Of a DNA stretch of 64,000 bases, positions 23,351-33,563 are shown one piece after another. The position numbers and the translations under genes were made by a program. Source of the stretch: Begonia masoniana (Eukaryota > Streptophyta > Magnoliopsida > Cucurbitales > Begoniaceae); assembly GCA_022432975.1 (NCBI GenBank), contig CM039515.1:14758583-14822582 (forward strand), written 5' to 3'. Each line of letters starts with the position of its first letter. Positions within the stretch are counted from its first letter, which is position 1. The notes under the pieces were generated by a model. That model ran no database searches. It was not told where the DNA came from and saw only the letters and a list, made by a program, of their open reading frames with translations.

Positions 23351-25009
23351 TCAAGCACGAATAGGTCGAGGAATTCATACTCACGACCACGTTGCAAATC
23401 TTTTCTTATCTTTCATTTCATTCTCACCGCTCAAGAATGCAAAACACGTAATTTCGGAGTTTAGAAAACCATGATGCGTGACACACGATGCATGACACAA
23501 AGCAAAACATAGCAACAATCAAACAATCCCTACCGTTCTGTGGTGTAGGCCCGAAGGCAACAAACACGCACTCCACTACTTACCTGGTTGCTGCTCGATA
23601 CTTCCTCGTTCACACCGTCCAACAAACCAAACGTTCGATCACCTAACCAATACAGAAATTCACTTAGTAACAACCTAAATAAATTATAAGGATTTTTCTA
23701 ACTAAACTAAGCACACATTTCCACCTAAACTCACAACTTAACTCCAAACCCGATTTTACACCCAAAATTGACCGTCCAACTTCAAACGGTCGTAACTCCC
23801 TCATTTTTCAACGGATTTCAACGTGCCACCCCATTACGGAAACCTCTACACGTCTACTATCCATTGAAACACTCAAACCAACCAAACCAACACATTAACC
23901 AACTCAAATCCAGCCAACAGAATCGGGTATAAGGGTGTTCTTCAACCATTTTTGTGGAACACTCTTTCAATCTTCCATCTAACCCCTCTAACAACCTAAA
24001 TCACTCCATTCAACAACTAAACTACCAAAATAGGAAGGAAATATAACATCTAAACTCAATTTTTTCGGAATCCCTAACCTAGGGTTTTCCAACATTCACC
24101 AAACTCAACCAAACACCCTAAAAACCTCAACAAACCACCCCTTAACGTATAAAACTTGAAACCCAAACAAAACTAACCTTAAATCTTGAAAAACCTTGAG
24201 GTATTGAAGGACTTGGAGGGCTTCAATGGTGGCTGGAAATTTCGTGGAGAGGAGAACCGAAATGAGGAAGAAAATGAAGAAAACTCTAATTTTAACCTAA
24301 TATTTCTTTCCACTTTTTGAATACCTCCACCATTCTTTTTAAATTTACATAACAACCCCACTCTTCTTCTCCACAACTCATCCAACGTGATAGCTTTTCA
24401 ATTCCCCACTTTCTTTCATTAATTGCTTACTTCTTATTGGTTGATATCCATTTGACTTTTCAAACAACCCTCCTCCACCAATCACAAGGTGTTTTGACTT
24501 GTCAAACCTTCAAATTCTAATACACTTCTAATACACTTCAATGCACACCTTACACTTGCATAATTAACCTATCCTAACACGTCAAATCTAAGGTTACGCA
24601 CGTATTAGGAAATTCCCGGGTGTTACATGTGTAACTTGGTGAATGCTGTGAGTGAGCTGAGTTCGAGTTTAGTGCTGAACCAAGAATGTGCGATGGCCCG
24701 AAGTTCTAAGCTAGCTCCTTAGATTCGTGAATGGTGTGGGATGAGATTTAGTGAAGTTCTGATTAGTGTTCTGTTTATGACACTAGGTGAACAGGGCTTT
24801 CAAGTAGTTGAAACCGAGCGATTTCCAGGAGACCAGGTAAGTAGAGTTTGTTTGTGCCTTCGGGCCTACATCACAAAACAGTAGGATTAATGTATGTTCG
24901 TGTGCTTATTTCCAGTTGTCATGCATCATATTTTGAAATGTACGAAAATGAATTTACATGGTTTTGAATCGGCAAGGAATGAACAGATTGAAACAGTACG
25001 TGAAGCAGA

Positions 25010-25215
25010 TTTGCTGTTAAGGGAATTAATCCAACCCTTAATGAGCCAGTGGATTGAGGTTTTGGGAAAAGTGATCCGCTTCCCAATCCGACAGGGGGAT
25101 CTGAACAGTTATGAGTATCAGATTTGCTGTTAGGGGAATTAATCCAACCCTTAACGAGCCAGTGGATATTTATACTTTGGGAGAAATGATCCAACTCCCA
25201 ATTTCACAGGGGGAT
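25010..25215 (+). repeat. Hairpin repeats inside LTR A3
   Basis: Units with GCTGTTAAGGGAATTAATCC...CCCTTAA arms and TTGGGAAA...TTCCCAA arms, each ending in GGGGGATCTG; homologous to 770-980. Confidence 0.7.
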
Positions 25216-25904
25216 CTGTACAGAAACGATGAATATGCAACTGAGATGAGAAAAGTAGAAATTGTATGTTTAGGGATTTATGATTCAGTATTTCATTTCA
25301 CTATTGCTTTACTTGCTTAGCATTAGGCTAATAGATGAGTTTTGTGATGTAGGTGAAGAAGCTTTAGCAGGTGTGTTTACTGAGTTCACAGAAGGCTAGT
25401 TGGGTTGGAGGAGTGCATCCACACAATGTTCTGGCAGCTGATGGGGCAGTTTAATTGATGTCTGTTGGAGTGAAGGTTTTATTATCAATGCTTTATTTTA
25501 GATGGATCGAGTTTTCATAACAGTAGTGATTTCAGTGTTTTGAACAAATTGAGTTTTATTATTTGATAATGGCATTCCGCTGAGGTTTGAAGATTTGCAC
25601 TTGTTGGATTTTAAGCAATACATGGGTTTGAATCTTTTTCTGAGTGATTTCAGTAAGGCAAATAGATTCTTTTTCATAAATGGAGTTATATTGTATAATT
25701 AGGAGTAGCCAGAATGTCGCCCTGAATCTATCGGAAGATGGGATGTGTTTTGTTATCTGTCGGTAGATGTATTCTATCGGCAGAAGTTGAGTAGTTTGAA
25801 CCTACCGAAAGGAGATGTCTATCGGTAGGTGTATCCAAATTTCTATCGGATGAGGTCTTTAGTAAAGGCATCGGAAGATGTAGCCTTATTTCTATCGATA
25901 GATA

Positions 25905-26160
25905 TAGACCCATTTCTATCGGCAGATGAAGTCATGTTGACTTCATCGGCAGTTGAAGTTGTATGTGCAGTCGTGTTGGCTTCATCGGCAGATGAAGTCA
26001 TGTTGACTTCATCGGCAGATGAAGTTGTGCTGACGTCATCGGCAGATGAAATCGTGTTGACGTCATCGGCAGATGAAGTTGTGCTGACGTCATCGGCAGA
26101 TGAAATTGTGCTGACATCATCGGCAGATGAAGTTGTGTTGACGTCATCGGTAGGTGCAGC
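25905..26160 (+). promoter_or_regulatory. Array of TGACGTCA sites with 27-bp period in LTR A3
   Basis: Repeats of CATCGGCAGATGAAG joined by TGACGTCA or one-base variants. Perfect TGACGTCA lies at 26031-26038, 26058-26065, 26085-26092 and 26139-26146, 27 bp apart apart from one variant TGACATCA between. TGACGTCA is the palindromic CRE/TGA-type recognition site of bZIP transcription factors (established knowledge). That it acts as an LTR enhancer is inference. Confidence 0.6.
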
Positions 26161-28174
26161 CGCCGAATGTCTTTCAGTTCCAAGTCTTCAGGTCCACGTC
26201 ATCGGCAGGAGTCTTATATTTGCTGTGTCTGCTTCTTCCGTTGATTTTCTTTCCACCGGCAGATGTGGTTGTCTTTAGAGTTTTAATAGTGTTTTGTGAT
26301 TTAAACCTTTATTTCTTTTGGTCGATTTATCTCGAACATTTTATCCGATTATCCAAACACTTTATGGTTTTGTTTAACTCTAAGTTACTTAAATTAATTC
26401 CGCTGCAAAATTTTAAATTATGAATGAAGTTTTTAGTTCGTGTACGGGTTTTGTGTGACGAACCGGGTTCAGAGAATTCGGGGCGTTACAGTTTTCCATT
26501 CGGTCCCTAAACTTTTTATTTTGACAGTTCTGTCCCCGAACTTTTAATTTTGACAATTCAACCCCGAAATATGAGGCGTTTTCAATTTAGTCCCCGAACT
26601 TTTTATTTTTGTCCCCAAACTTTTTATTTTAACAATTCAGCCCATGAGCTTTATTTTGACAATTCAGTCCCCGAATTCGGTCCCCGAACTTTGAAGAATT
26701 TTCACTTCAGTCCCCAAACTTTTTTATTTTGACAATTCGGTCCTGAACTTTGAAGAATTTTCACTTCAGTCCCTGAACTTTTAGGAGTTTTCAATTTAGT
26801 CCCTGAACTTTTTATTTTGACAATTCAGTCCATCAACTTTTTATTTTAACAATTTTTCCCCCAAACTTTGAGGAGTTTTCAATTCAGTCCTTAACCTTTT
26901 TATTTTGACAATTCGGTCCCTGAAATTTTAATTTTGACAATTCAACCCCCGAAATATGAGGCGTTTTCAATTTAGTCCAAACTTTTTATTTTGACAATTC
27001 GGTCCCCAAACTTTTTAATTTTGACAATTCAACCCCCTAAATATGAGGCGTTTTCAATTTAGTCCCCAAACTTTTTAATTTGACAATTCAGCCCCTGAAT
27101 TTTTTATTTTAAAAATTCAACCCCCGAATTTTTAGGAGTTTTCAATTCAATCCCCAAACTTTTTAATTTGACAATTTAATCCCCGAACTTTGAAGAGTTT
27201 TCAATTCGGTCCCTAAACTTTTTTATTTTTTCAATTCAGTCCCCGAATTTTTAATTTTAACAATTCATTCTTCGAACTTTTTATTTTGACAATTCAGTCC
27301 CTAAACTTTGAGGAGTTTTCACTTCAGTCTCGAACTTTTTATTTTGACAGTTCGGTCCCCAAATTTTTGATTTTGACAATTCGATCCCCGAACATTGAGG
27401 AGTTTTCAATCCAGTGTCCCCTAATTTTTTATTTTGACAATTCGATTCCCGAACTTTTTATTTTGACAATTCGTTCCCCAAACTTTGAGGAGTTTTCAAT
27501 TCAGTTTCTGAACTTTTTATTTTGACAATTCGGTACTTTTTCAATTTATCCCCGAACTTTGAGGAGTTTTCACTTCAGTCCCTGAACTTTTTATTTTGAC
27601 AATTCAGTCCCCGAATTTTTTTATTTTGACAATTCAGTCCCCGAATTTTTTTATTTTGACAATTCAACCCCCGAAATATGAGGCGTTTTCAATTTAGTCC
27701 CTGAACTTTTTATTTTGACAATTCGGTCCCCAAACTTTTTATTTTGACAATTCAGCCCCCGACTATGAGAAGTTTTCCATTTAAATTCGACCCCCGAACT
27801 TTTTATTTTGACAATTCAACCCCCGAAATATGAGGCGTTTTCAATTTAGTCCCCAAACTTTTTATTTTGACAATTTAATCCCCGAACTTTGAAGAATTTT
27901 CACTTCAGTCCCTGAACTTTTTATTTTGACAATTCAGTTTATCCCCCCAAACTTGAGGAGTTTTCAATTCGTCCCTAAACTTTGAGGAGTTTTCAATTCA
28001 GTCCCCGAATTTTTTTATTTTGACAATTCGACCCCCGAAATATGAGGCGTTTTCAATTTAATGTTGTACATTTTAATTTGACAATTCGATCCCCAAACAT
28101 TTTATTTTGACAATTCAGCCCCCGAACTATGAGAAGTTTTCCATTTAAATTCGACCCCCGAACTTTTTATTTTG

Positions 28175-28339
28175 CACGAAAATTGATTTTCTTTTCTCAA
28201 TTACTTGGTTGTTTTGATGTTAAAATGGATATAATGGATCTCTAGGGAAGGAAAGTGGATGGAAGTTATAAAATTTGAGCATGAATGGTTAAAATGGTTG
28301 GAATTATAGGGCATTAGGGTTCGGTAAATTCGGTGAGAT
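28175..28339 (-). other. Segment between kinesin copy 2 and satellite
   Basis: A short AT-rich stretch present only in copy 2, probably intron or exon tail of the kinesin fragment before the satellite. It is missing from copies 1 and 3, where the satellite abuts the exon. No ORF is recognisable. Confidence 0.5.
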
Positions 28340-28562
28340 TTGTTGGGTTTTTTTATATGGGTCCGAGACATAACCATCGAGCCATCCTCTCTGATAAAAT
28401 CTATCGTGTTTGCTTTCTATGTTTGAGGACGGCCAAATTCTGCAGTAAACTTGTATGTTACCTGCACTAACCCTTCAGATCTTGAACCATATTGTACAAG
28501 TTCCTGTTCTCTTGAACTGACCTGTGATAACCAAGGGCTGCAGTAGACAGCTCCTGAACCTG

Positions 28563-31229
28563 TGTAACACCCGGCGTTTTTGCCAAGTGATCATTTAAGC
28601 CGGATTAATTGTATATTAATACAATGAATATTTTCTTTTAATTCGTTTGGACGTTTAATTGGAAAACCAAACTAAGTGTAATCAAAACAAACCAATTTGG
28701 TTAAAAACCAATGGAAGGGCAAAGTAGGTAAGAACCAATGGTTGAGTGACATCTGGCGACTTGATGAAGAGGTTAAGTTCTTCCTCCTACGTGAAACCCT
28801 CACTTCTCATCTGTTTCTTCCCACTACTCCCTATTCTTTCTTTTTGGCGATTGTGACAAAATACCAACACTTTTCTTTCCCGGTTTTCCTTTCTGTTTCT
28901 CCGCTAAGGTAAACATCCTCTAATGCTAACACATTTGGACAAGCAAAAAGTATGCGTTTTGCTGAAGTTTTAGGTTAAGGTATTTGGGAGAAAACTCTCG
29001 GTTTTTGTATGAAAACACATTGTTGTTTTTCTACAAGTCTGAATAGAGTTTACTGCATAATCTTCCAAGTTATTTGTTAGCATTTGCAGTTTGTTTAATT
29101 TCTCTACATCGCAGCAACAGATCCGAGCGTTCCAGGGACTTTTGAACATTCTACATTGCAGCTTGTCAGAGGTACTAGGTTATACTGCTGTCGGGTTGTT
29201 TTGGGTAGAAACGTTATAGTTTATGTTCTGAGTTGTCTGTGTTCTGCTTCACTGTATGTTCTGTTATTTCTGTCGTCTGCTATTGTAAGTTCAGGCACTG
29301 AGAATGTGAGCATACACGTTTTCACTGAAAGCTCATGCAAAACTGATTTCTGCAAACTGTTTGAAACTAAACAAGATAAAATCTGACTGAAATGTACTGG
29401 TTAAGTGTGGGACGGGGACTGGCCCCCAGATCTGTTTTCTGTTTTGTTATGTATTACTGTTGTGCCTGATAGTGCACCCCTTTGCCACTGAAACGTAATG
29501 TTCTGTTCTGTCACTGTATTTTTGAAAGTTCATGCATAGCATTTTACATCACTGCATATCTATTATGTTCTTACTGAGTTTTAGACTCATAGGTGAACTC
29601 CCTGATGTAGGTACTGAACCCGTGAATGAGGACCTTGTGCCTCAAGATGATGATCTGATGTAGTTGGCGGGTCGAGCTCATGGGGTGTGTTTGTGGCAGC
29701 TAGACATAAATCTGTCCAGAGAAAGAAAGGTTTTGAAGTTCTGTATTTATGTTTTAAAAACTTCTGTTATAATGAATTCTGGAAATCCATGTTAAGTTCT
29801 GTACTGTCTTTGAGATTTTAAAACAATGTATGGATTCTGTGTTGATGTATTTAAAACCTCTGTATTTGACAGATTGTATCCATATATTTTAAATTTTCCG
29901 AAATATTCTGGAACTGCTTGAGTTCTCCCTTTTCAGGTTACGCATGGATGGTCTCAAATTCTAGAGCTATCCATGCAGTCTGTTTTCTCGAAATCTGTCA
30001 TTTGTAAAACATGTTTTTATAACTTTGTTTGAATCGGGTATTGAAAGTCTACAATTTTCATGCCTTCTATTGTGCTATATTTGACAGTTGAACTATGTTT
30101 CTGAAGTATTCTGAAATGGTTTGGAATACTTTCTGTTAATCTATGTATGGATGGTTTCTGGTTTTTGAGCTATCTATGCAGTGTGATTATTCTTAAGTTT
30201 CTGTTATGTCTTCTGTTGTGCTCGAGAACCATGTTTTGAAATGGTTTAAATATTCTGTTTTCATGTTCTCTGTCTGTATGTTTCCCTGTCAAAAGTTGTA
30301 AATTTGCCTTAAAACTACCTCTTCCGATTTTATCCACAGTTGCCCGCTGCCCGCTTGTTTTATTGCCTTTAGAAATCATGTCCACCGCTGCCCGCTCCTC
30401 TTTAGAAATTTCATCTGCCGCTGCCCTAAAATTTAGTCTTCCGCCCAGTTTATTTTAGTTTCTGTCTGTATCTTCCGGTTGACATCATCCATCTTCCGGC
30501 TGACGTCATTACCTCATCCGATCCCGTCTGATGCCTGTATCTTCTGGCTGACGTCATCACCATCTGCCGATTTCGCTTATTGCCTGTATCTTCCGGCTGA
30601 CGTCATCACCATCTGCCGATTTCGCTTATTGCCCGTATCTTCCGGTTGACGTCATCCGTCTTCCGGCTGACGTCATCTATTTTGTCTTATTATATCCACT
30701 GGTGAACTCAATTCTGTTTGTAGTTCACATCCACCGGTTATCACTGTTCATCTTTTGTCGTATATGCATCTTCCGGTTGACGTCATCAATCTTCCGGCTG
30801 ACGTCACCACCTCTTTCGCCCCGGTTTCTCTACTTTTATTTTCATTCCTTCCTGCTTTCCTTCTGTTATCCGGTGCTTTCTGTTTTCCTTCGGTCATTTA
30901 TTCTGTCTTCTGACTTTAACTGTTTTCTTTTCCGTTATGGTTTCTACTCCAGAGAACACTCTCTCTCTCTGTCAATGTTTTAAAAGAATAATGTTCAAAA
31001 AAAAAGAGAGAGACAGTACATGCTTTCTGTCATCCGATTCTGTTTTCTGTTAAAGTTTTAAAGGTTCAATTGGTTTTTCATAAGTTGTCCAAGCAATTGT
31101 TTGATGCTTTTCTGCCTTCCAGTTTCTTTAATTCCGTCCATCTGTTTTCTCAAAAAAAAATAGTCACCGTTTTCTGTTAACCGTCCCGGAGTGATGGCTC
31201 CTCGACCCGGTCGGGTCTGGGTCGTCACA
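28563..31229 (+). mobile_element. Solo LTR, family D, inside kinesin copy 2
   Basis: TGTAACACCCGGCG...GGGTCGTCACA, 2667 bp, with perfect ACCTG duplications (28558-28562 and 31230-31234). The target exon is uninterrupted in copies 1 and 3 (CAGGT at 19355-19359 and 61679-61683), so it is younger than the copying. It has a GATGTAG acceptor-like site at 29604-29610 like families A-C, but the matching second donor reads CCAGGGACTT. Repeated TGACGTCA sites occur at 30470-30810. No coding sequence is recognisable. Confidence 0.92.
30470..30810 (+). promoter_or_regulatory. Cluster of TGACGTCA sites in LTR D
   Basis: Many repeats of ATCTTCCGGCTGACGTCAT, some as TTGACGTCAT or TGACATCA, spaced irregularly between CATCTGCCGATTTCGC-like blocks. 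The core is the palindromic bZIP site also found in family A LTRs, at an equivalent 3' position. Confidence 0.6.
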
Positions 31230-31643
31230 ACCTGTCTTCCTACAAACAAAGAAATTGTAAAATCCTGAAAAATTAAAGACAAATGGTGTAAATTTGTCTT
31301 CATACCTAGGTATTGCAGATCTCTCAGCAACTGTGATTGCATGTCCTACAAACTCTTTTTTTGCTCTAGAATATAAAGATTTCAGGTTCTGCAATATGAA
31401 CATTTTCTTCCATAAGTACGCAACAATCTCAAGTATTTTCAAGTTTTGGATGCATACTTTAAATTGAACGAGTAAGGCATCCGTGGACAAAGATAGAAAG
31501 AACAGTCTATTTCTAATCAATTTTTTCAAAAATTAAATTCAAACTAGAAATTCAAGAACAGTAAGAATTATACCATGAGTTCCTTCTCTTGCGTTTGAAA
31601 TAACTGGAGGTGGTGGCTGCTTCTATCCTGATAAACTCTGCAA

Positions 31644-31877
31644 CACTTTTAAACAAATGTAAATATGTTTAGCAATTGATAGTATAACATATAGTACGAT
31701 GGATTAGAAGCTTAGTTTGCGAATATCTTCGGTAAGCAAAAGAACGAGCAAGATGGATTACACTTTTAAACAAATGTAAATATGTTTAGCAATTGATAGT
31801 ATAACATATAGTACGATGGATTAGAAGCTTAGTTTGCGAATATCTTCGGTAAGCAAAAGAACGAGCAAGATGGATTA
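31644..31877. repeat. 117-bp perfect tandem duplication
   Basis: The segment starting CACTTTTAAACAAATG at 31644 is repeated without a visible mismatch from 31761. It is single-copy in kinesin copies 1 and 3, so it arose in copy 2 and looks recent. Confidence 0.9.
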
Positions 31878-31926
31878 TATGATAACTCCGAGTCCGTACT
31901 CGCGAAGCATATCTATTTTCTATAAG

Positions 31927-31931
31927 AATGC
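31927..31931. other. Uninterrupted target site of LTR A2 in kinesin copy 2
   Basis: AATGC on the plus strand (GCATT in gene orientation) lies in an unbroken ATAAGAATGCAGTTGG context, the empty site matching the duplication that flanks 16671-18757. Confidence 0.9.
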
Positions 31932-33563
31932 AGTTGGATGAAATATTTTATGTAACTCTTATAAATGTATACATTGTTCTTGTTCATGAAGCAGAACAAA
32001 AAGTTCCTGATTACTCGGAGAAGAGGATTAAAGGAATGTACCTTGGGATCATCTGGGTTCGATAAGTAATCAAGAGCAGTTAATGGCGAATGATCGGGTG
32101 ATCGGCTTTGTTCTTTCTGTAAAACCCTTAAGACTGACTGGAACTGTTCAGTATTCATCAGTTAGTGTTTATACATGGCAACCCAGAAAAGGAGTTGAAA
32201 ACTATTGAAATCAGACTAACCTCAGTAAGCTTTTCTTGAAGTTGTTCTTCCAAACAACTTGACATAATCTTCCTAAGTTGTGTAATACCATCCTGCAAAC
32301 AAACATAGGATCACAAAACCCAAATAAAAATCAAAGTTAAATTCTTAAGGAAAAAAAAAACATCTCAACAAATTATCAATACCATATCTCGATTTCGCAA
32401 GGAAGCGAGAAGCTTGCCATCAATGTTTTCCTTTTTGTCTACCAAACAATCAACAAGTGACCGGACGATTAATTCTGAAAAAATTTCAGCAAGATAGTAA
32501 GAATCAAATAGAACAACCCATTTCTGTAACAAGCATTCAAATCAACATAAAAATAGGCAGAGAGAGAGAGAGAGAGAGAAGGAAAGAAGGGCATCAAACA
32601 ATCCTTCAAGGTTCCCATTTTCAATTTTAAAAGCTGTCTGTTTTTCACTTATTGCAGACATCTCCAAGCGCCGACAAGGGTCTGATGAATTCGATAATGG
32701 AGGTCTCGAATGAATTCTACTAGCAGAATGCACAGCCATAGGAGATTTCACATGTTTTTAAAACCCATTTCCATTGTTCATCTTCTTCCACTCGTAAAAA
32801 GATTTAAGAGCTAATATACAGTCCACAACCTTCGCTGTTGATCCTGAGTCTAATGTCTCCTAAGGATGACTCAGAAGAATGATTCAATCAGTTCTTTCTC
32901 TCATAAATGCATAAATTCAGACGATTACTAACTTCCGAAAGTAGTTTACCCTTTCTAGATCAGAAGCTTCAAAAGCAGGAAGCTCCAACTCTTCCATGGC
33001 GACCAAAAAGTTTCTAACATTCTCAAAGTACTGATAGGCCGGCAATGGCTGAAATTCGCGGGATATTGATTGTGAAGTTGATGGATTTTCAACAACCTTC
33101 AAAAATTCTCAAAACCAATTAGTAGGAAAATGAAAGAATTCATGAGCTCCTTCATTGGCTGAACAATAATTACTCAAAAAGAAAAACTCTCTTTTCATCA
33201 TCAAAACACATTCTACCTTGAGCACTGATCCTGGGTGAATTTTGTTGATTGCATTACAAAGAACCAGCCCATTTCTTAGGCAAGAAATGAATTCTCTCTG
33301 TTGGTTGATTCGAAATACTTATCGGACCAACTAAACTTTGCAGCCACCTTGAAGCTTCATATCGCCTCCAAGCTACAATATTCAGCAAAATCAATCTTCT
33401 CCGATACTCTAAAAACTCATATTTTTCAATCATAGATTAGGTCACAGTCCTAAAAATTGAAACAAAAACATTGATCCCACCGTCTCATAATTTTATAAAT
33501 TCTACAACTTGATGCGAGCGTTAGATGAAAATCGTAAAGACTCTTAGTTGAAGCATCCTCCAT

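Larger units (their letters stand above)
21883..24627 (-). mobile_element. Solo LTR, family C (C2), reverse, nested in LTR A3
   Basis: On the plus strand TGTAACGCCCCGAAC...CCCGGGTGTTACA, 2745 bp, with perfect TGTGT duplications (21878-21882 and 24628-24632); the uninterrupted A2 copy reads GCGTGTGTAACTTGG at 16996. The reverse-strand block ATGGGGTGGCACGTTG matches LTR C1. Read on the minus strand it has the mini-exon donor CCAG/GTAAGTAGT (boundary 23583/23584), the CCTTCGGGCCTACA motif (near 23545), hairpin repeats (23060-23350) and acceptor-like GGTGTAG (near 22905). No coding region. Confidence 0.92.
21550..26490 (+). mobile_element. Solo LTR, family A (A3), inside the satellite, carrying nested LTR C2
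   Basis: TGTAGCACCCGG...GGGGCGTTACA with perfect GTTTT duplications (21545-21549 and 26491-26495). The LTR proper is 21550-21882 plus 24633-26490, about 2.2 kb. Landmarks: donor GTAAGT 21819, mini-exon-like 24787-24836, donor 24837, hairpin repeats 25010-25215, acceptor before 25353, and an expanded TGACGTCA array (25905-26160). It sits 170 bp from the palindrome centre, in the right arm. Confidence 0.93.
21380..28174 (-). repeat. 59-bp satellite SatA, inverted array A2 (split by solo LTR A3)
   Basis: The same satellite in reverse complement occupies 21380-21549 and 26491-28174. Units are diverged to about the same visible degree as array A1. A variant half reading CCCCGAAATATGAGGCG recurs here (26560, 26955, 27045, 27672, 27825), and also in the last part of A1 as the reverse complement, matching mirror symmetry around 21379. 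Confidence 0.93.
28340..33563 (-). pseudogene. Truncated kinesin-14 (CH-domain type) pseudogene, copy 2, inverted
   Basis: The same gene fragment on the minus strand: the ATG complements 33561-33563, the CH exon is about 32954-33100 and the motor-start exon begins at 28461. It reaches slightly further into the motor than the others (about ten codons after the DGS residues) before a frame disturbance near 28363. It shares the GA-run frameshift (near 33290) and the TAA in the fourth exon with copy 1. Private changes: loss of the end of exon 1 and its donor near 33505, a 117-bp tandem duplication (31644-31877), and solo LTR 28563-31229 in the exon encoding STAALGYHRVV. The catalytic motor core is missing. 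It is one arm of the palindrome centred at 21379. Confidence 0.87.

Noticed and set aside
25829..26278. 150-codon ORF with nine-residue LTSSADEVV repeats
   Set aside because: It is produced by the 27-bp DNA repeat in LTR A3; period divisible by three keeps any frame open. No start context or homology supports a protein.
27286..27525. ORFs with FEEFSIQSxNFxF repeats in 20558-28174 and 36053-39336
   Set aside because: Chance translations of the 59-bp satellites; the frame drifts with every irregular unit.
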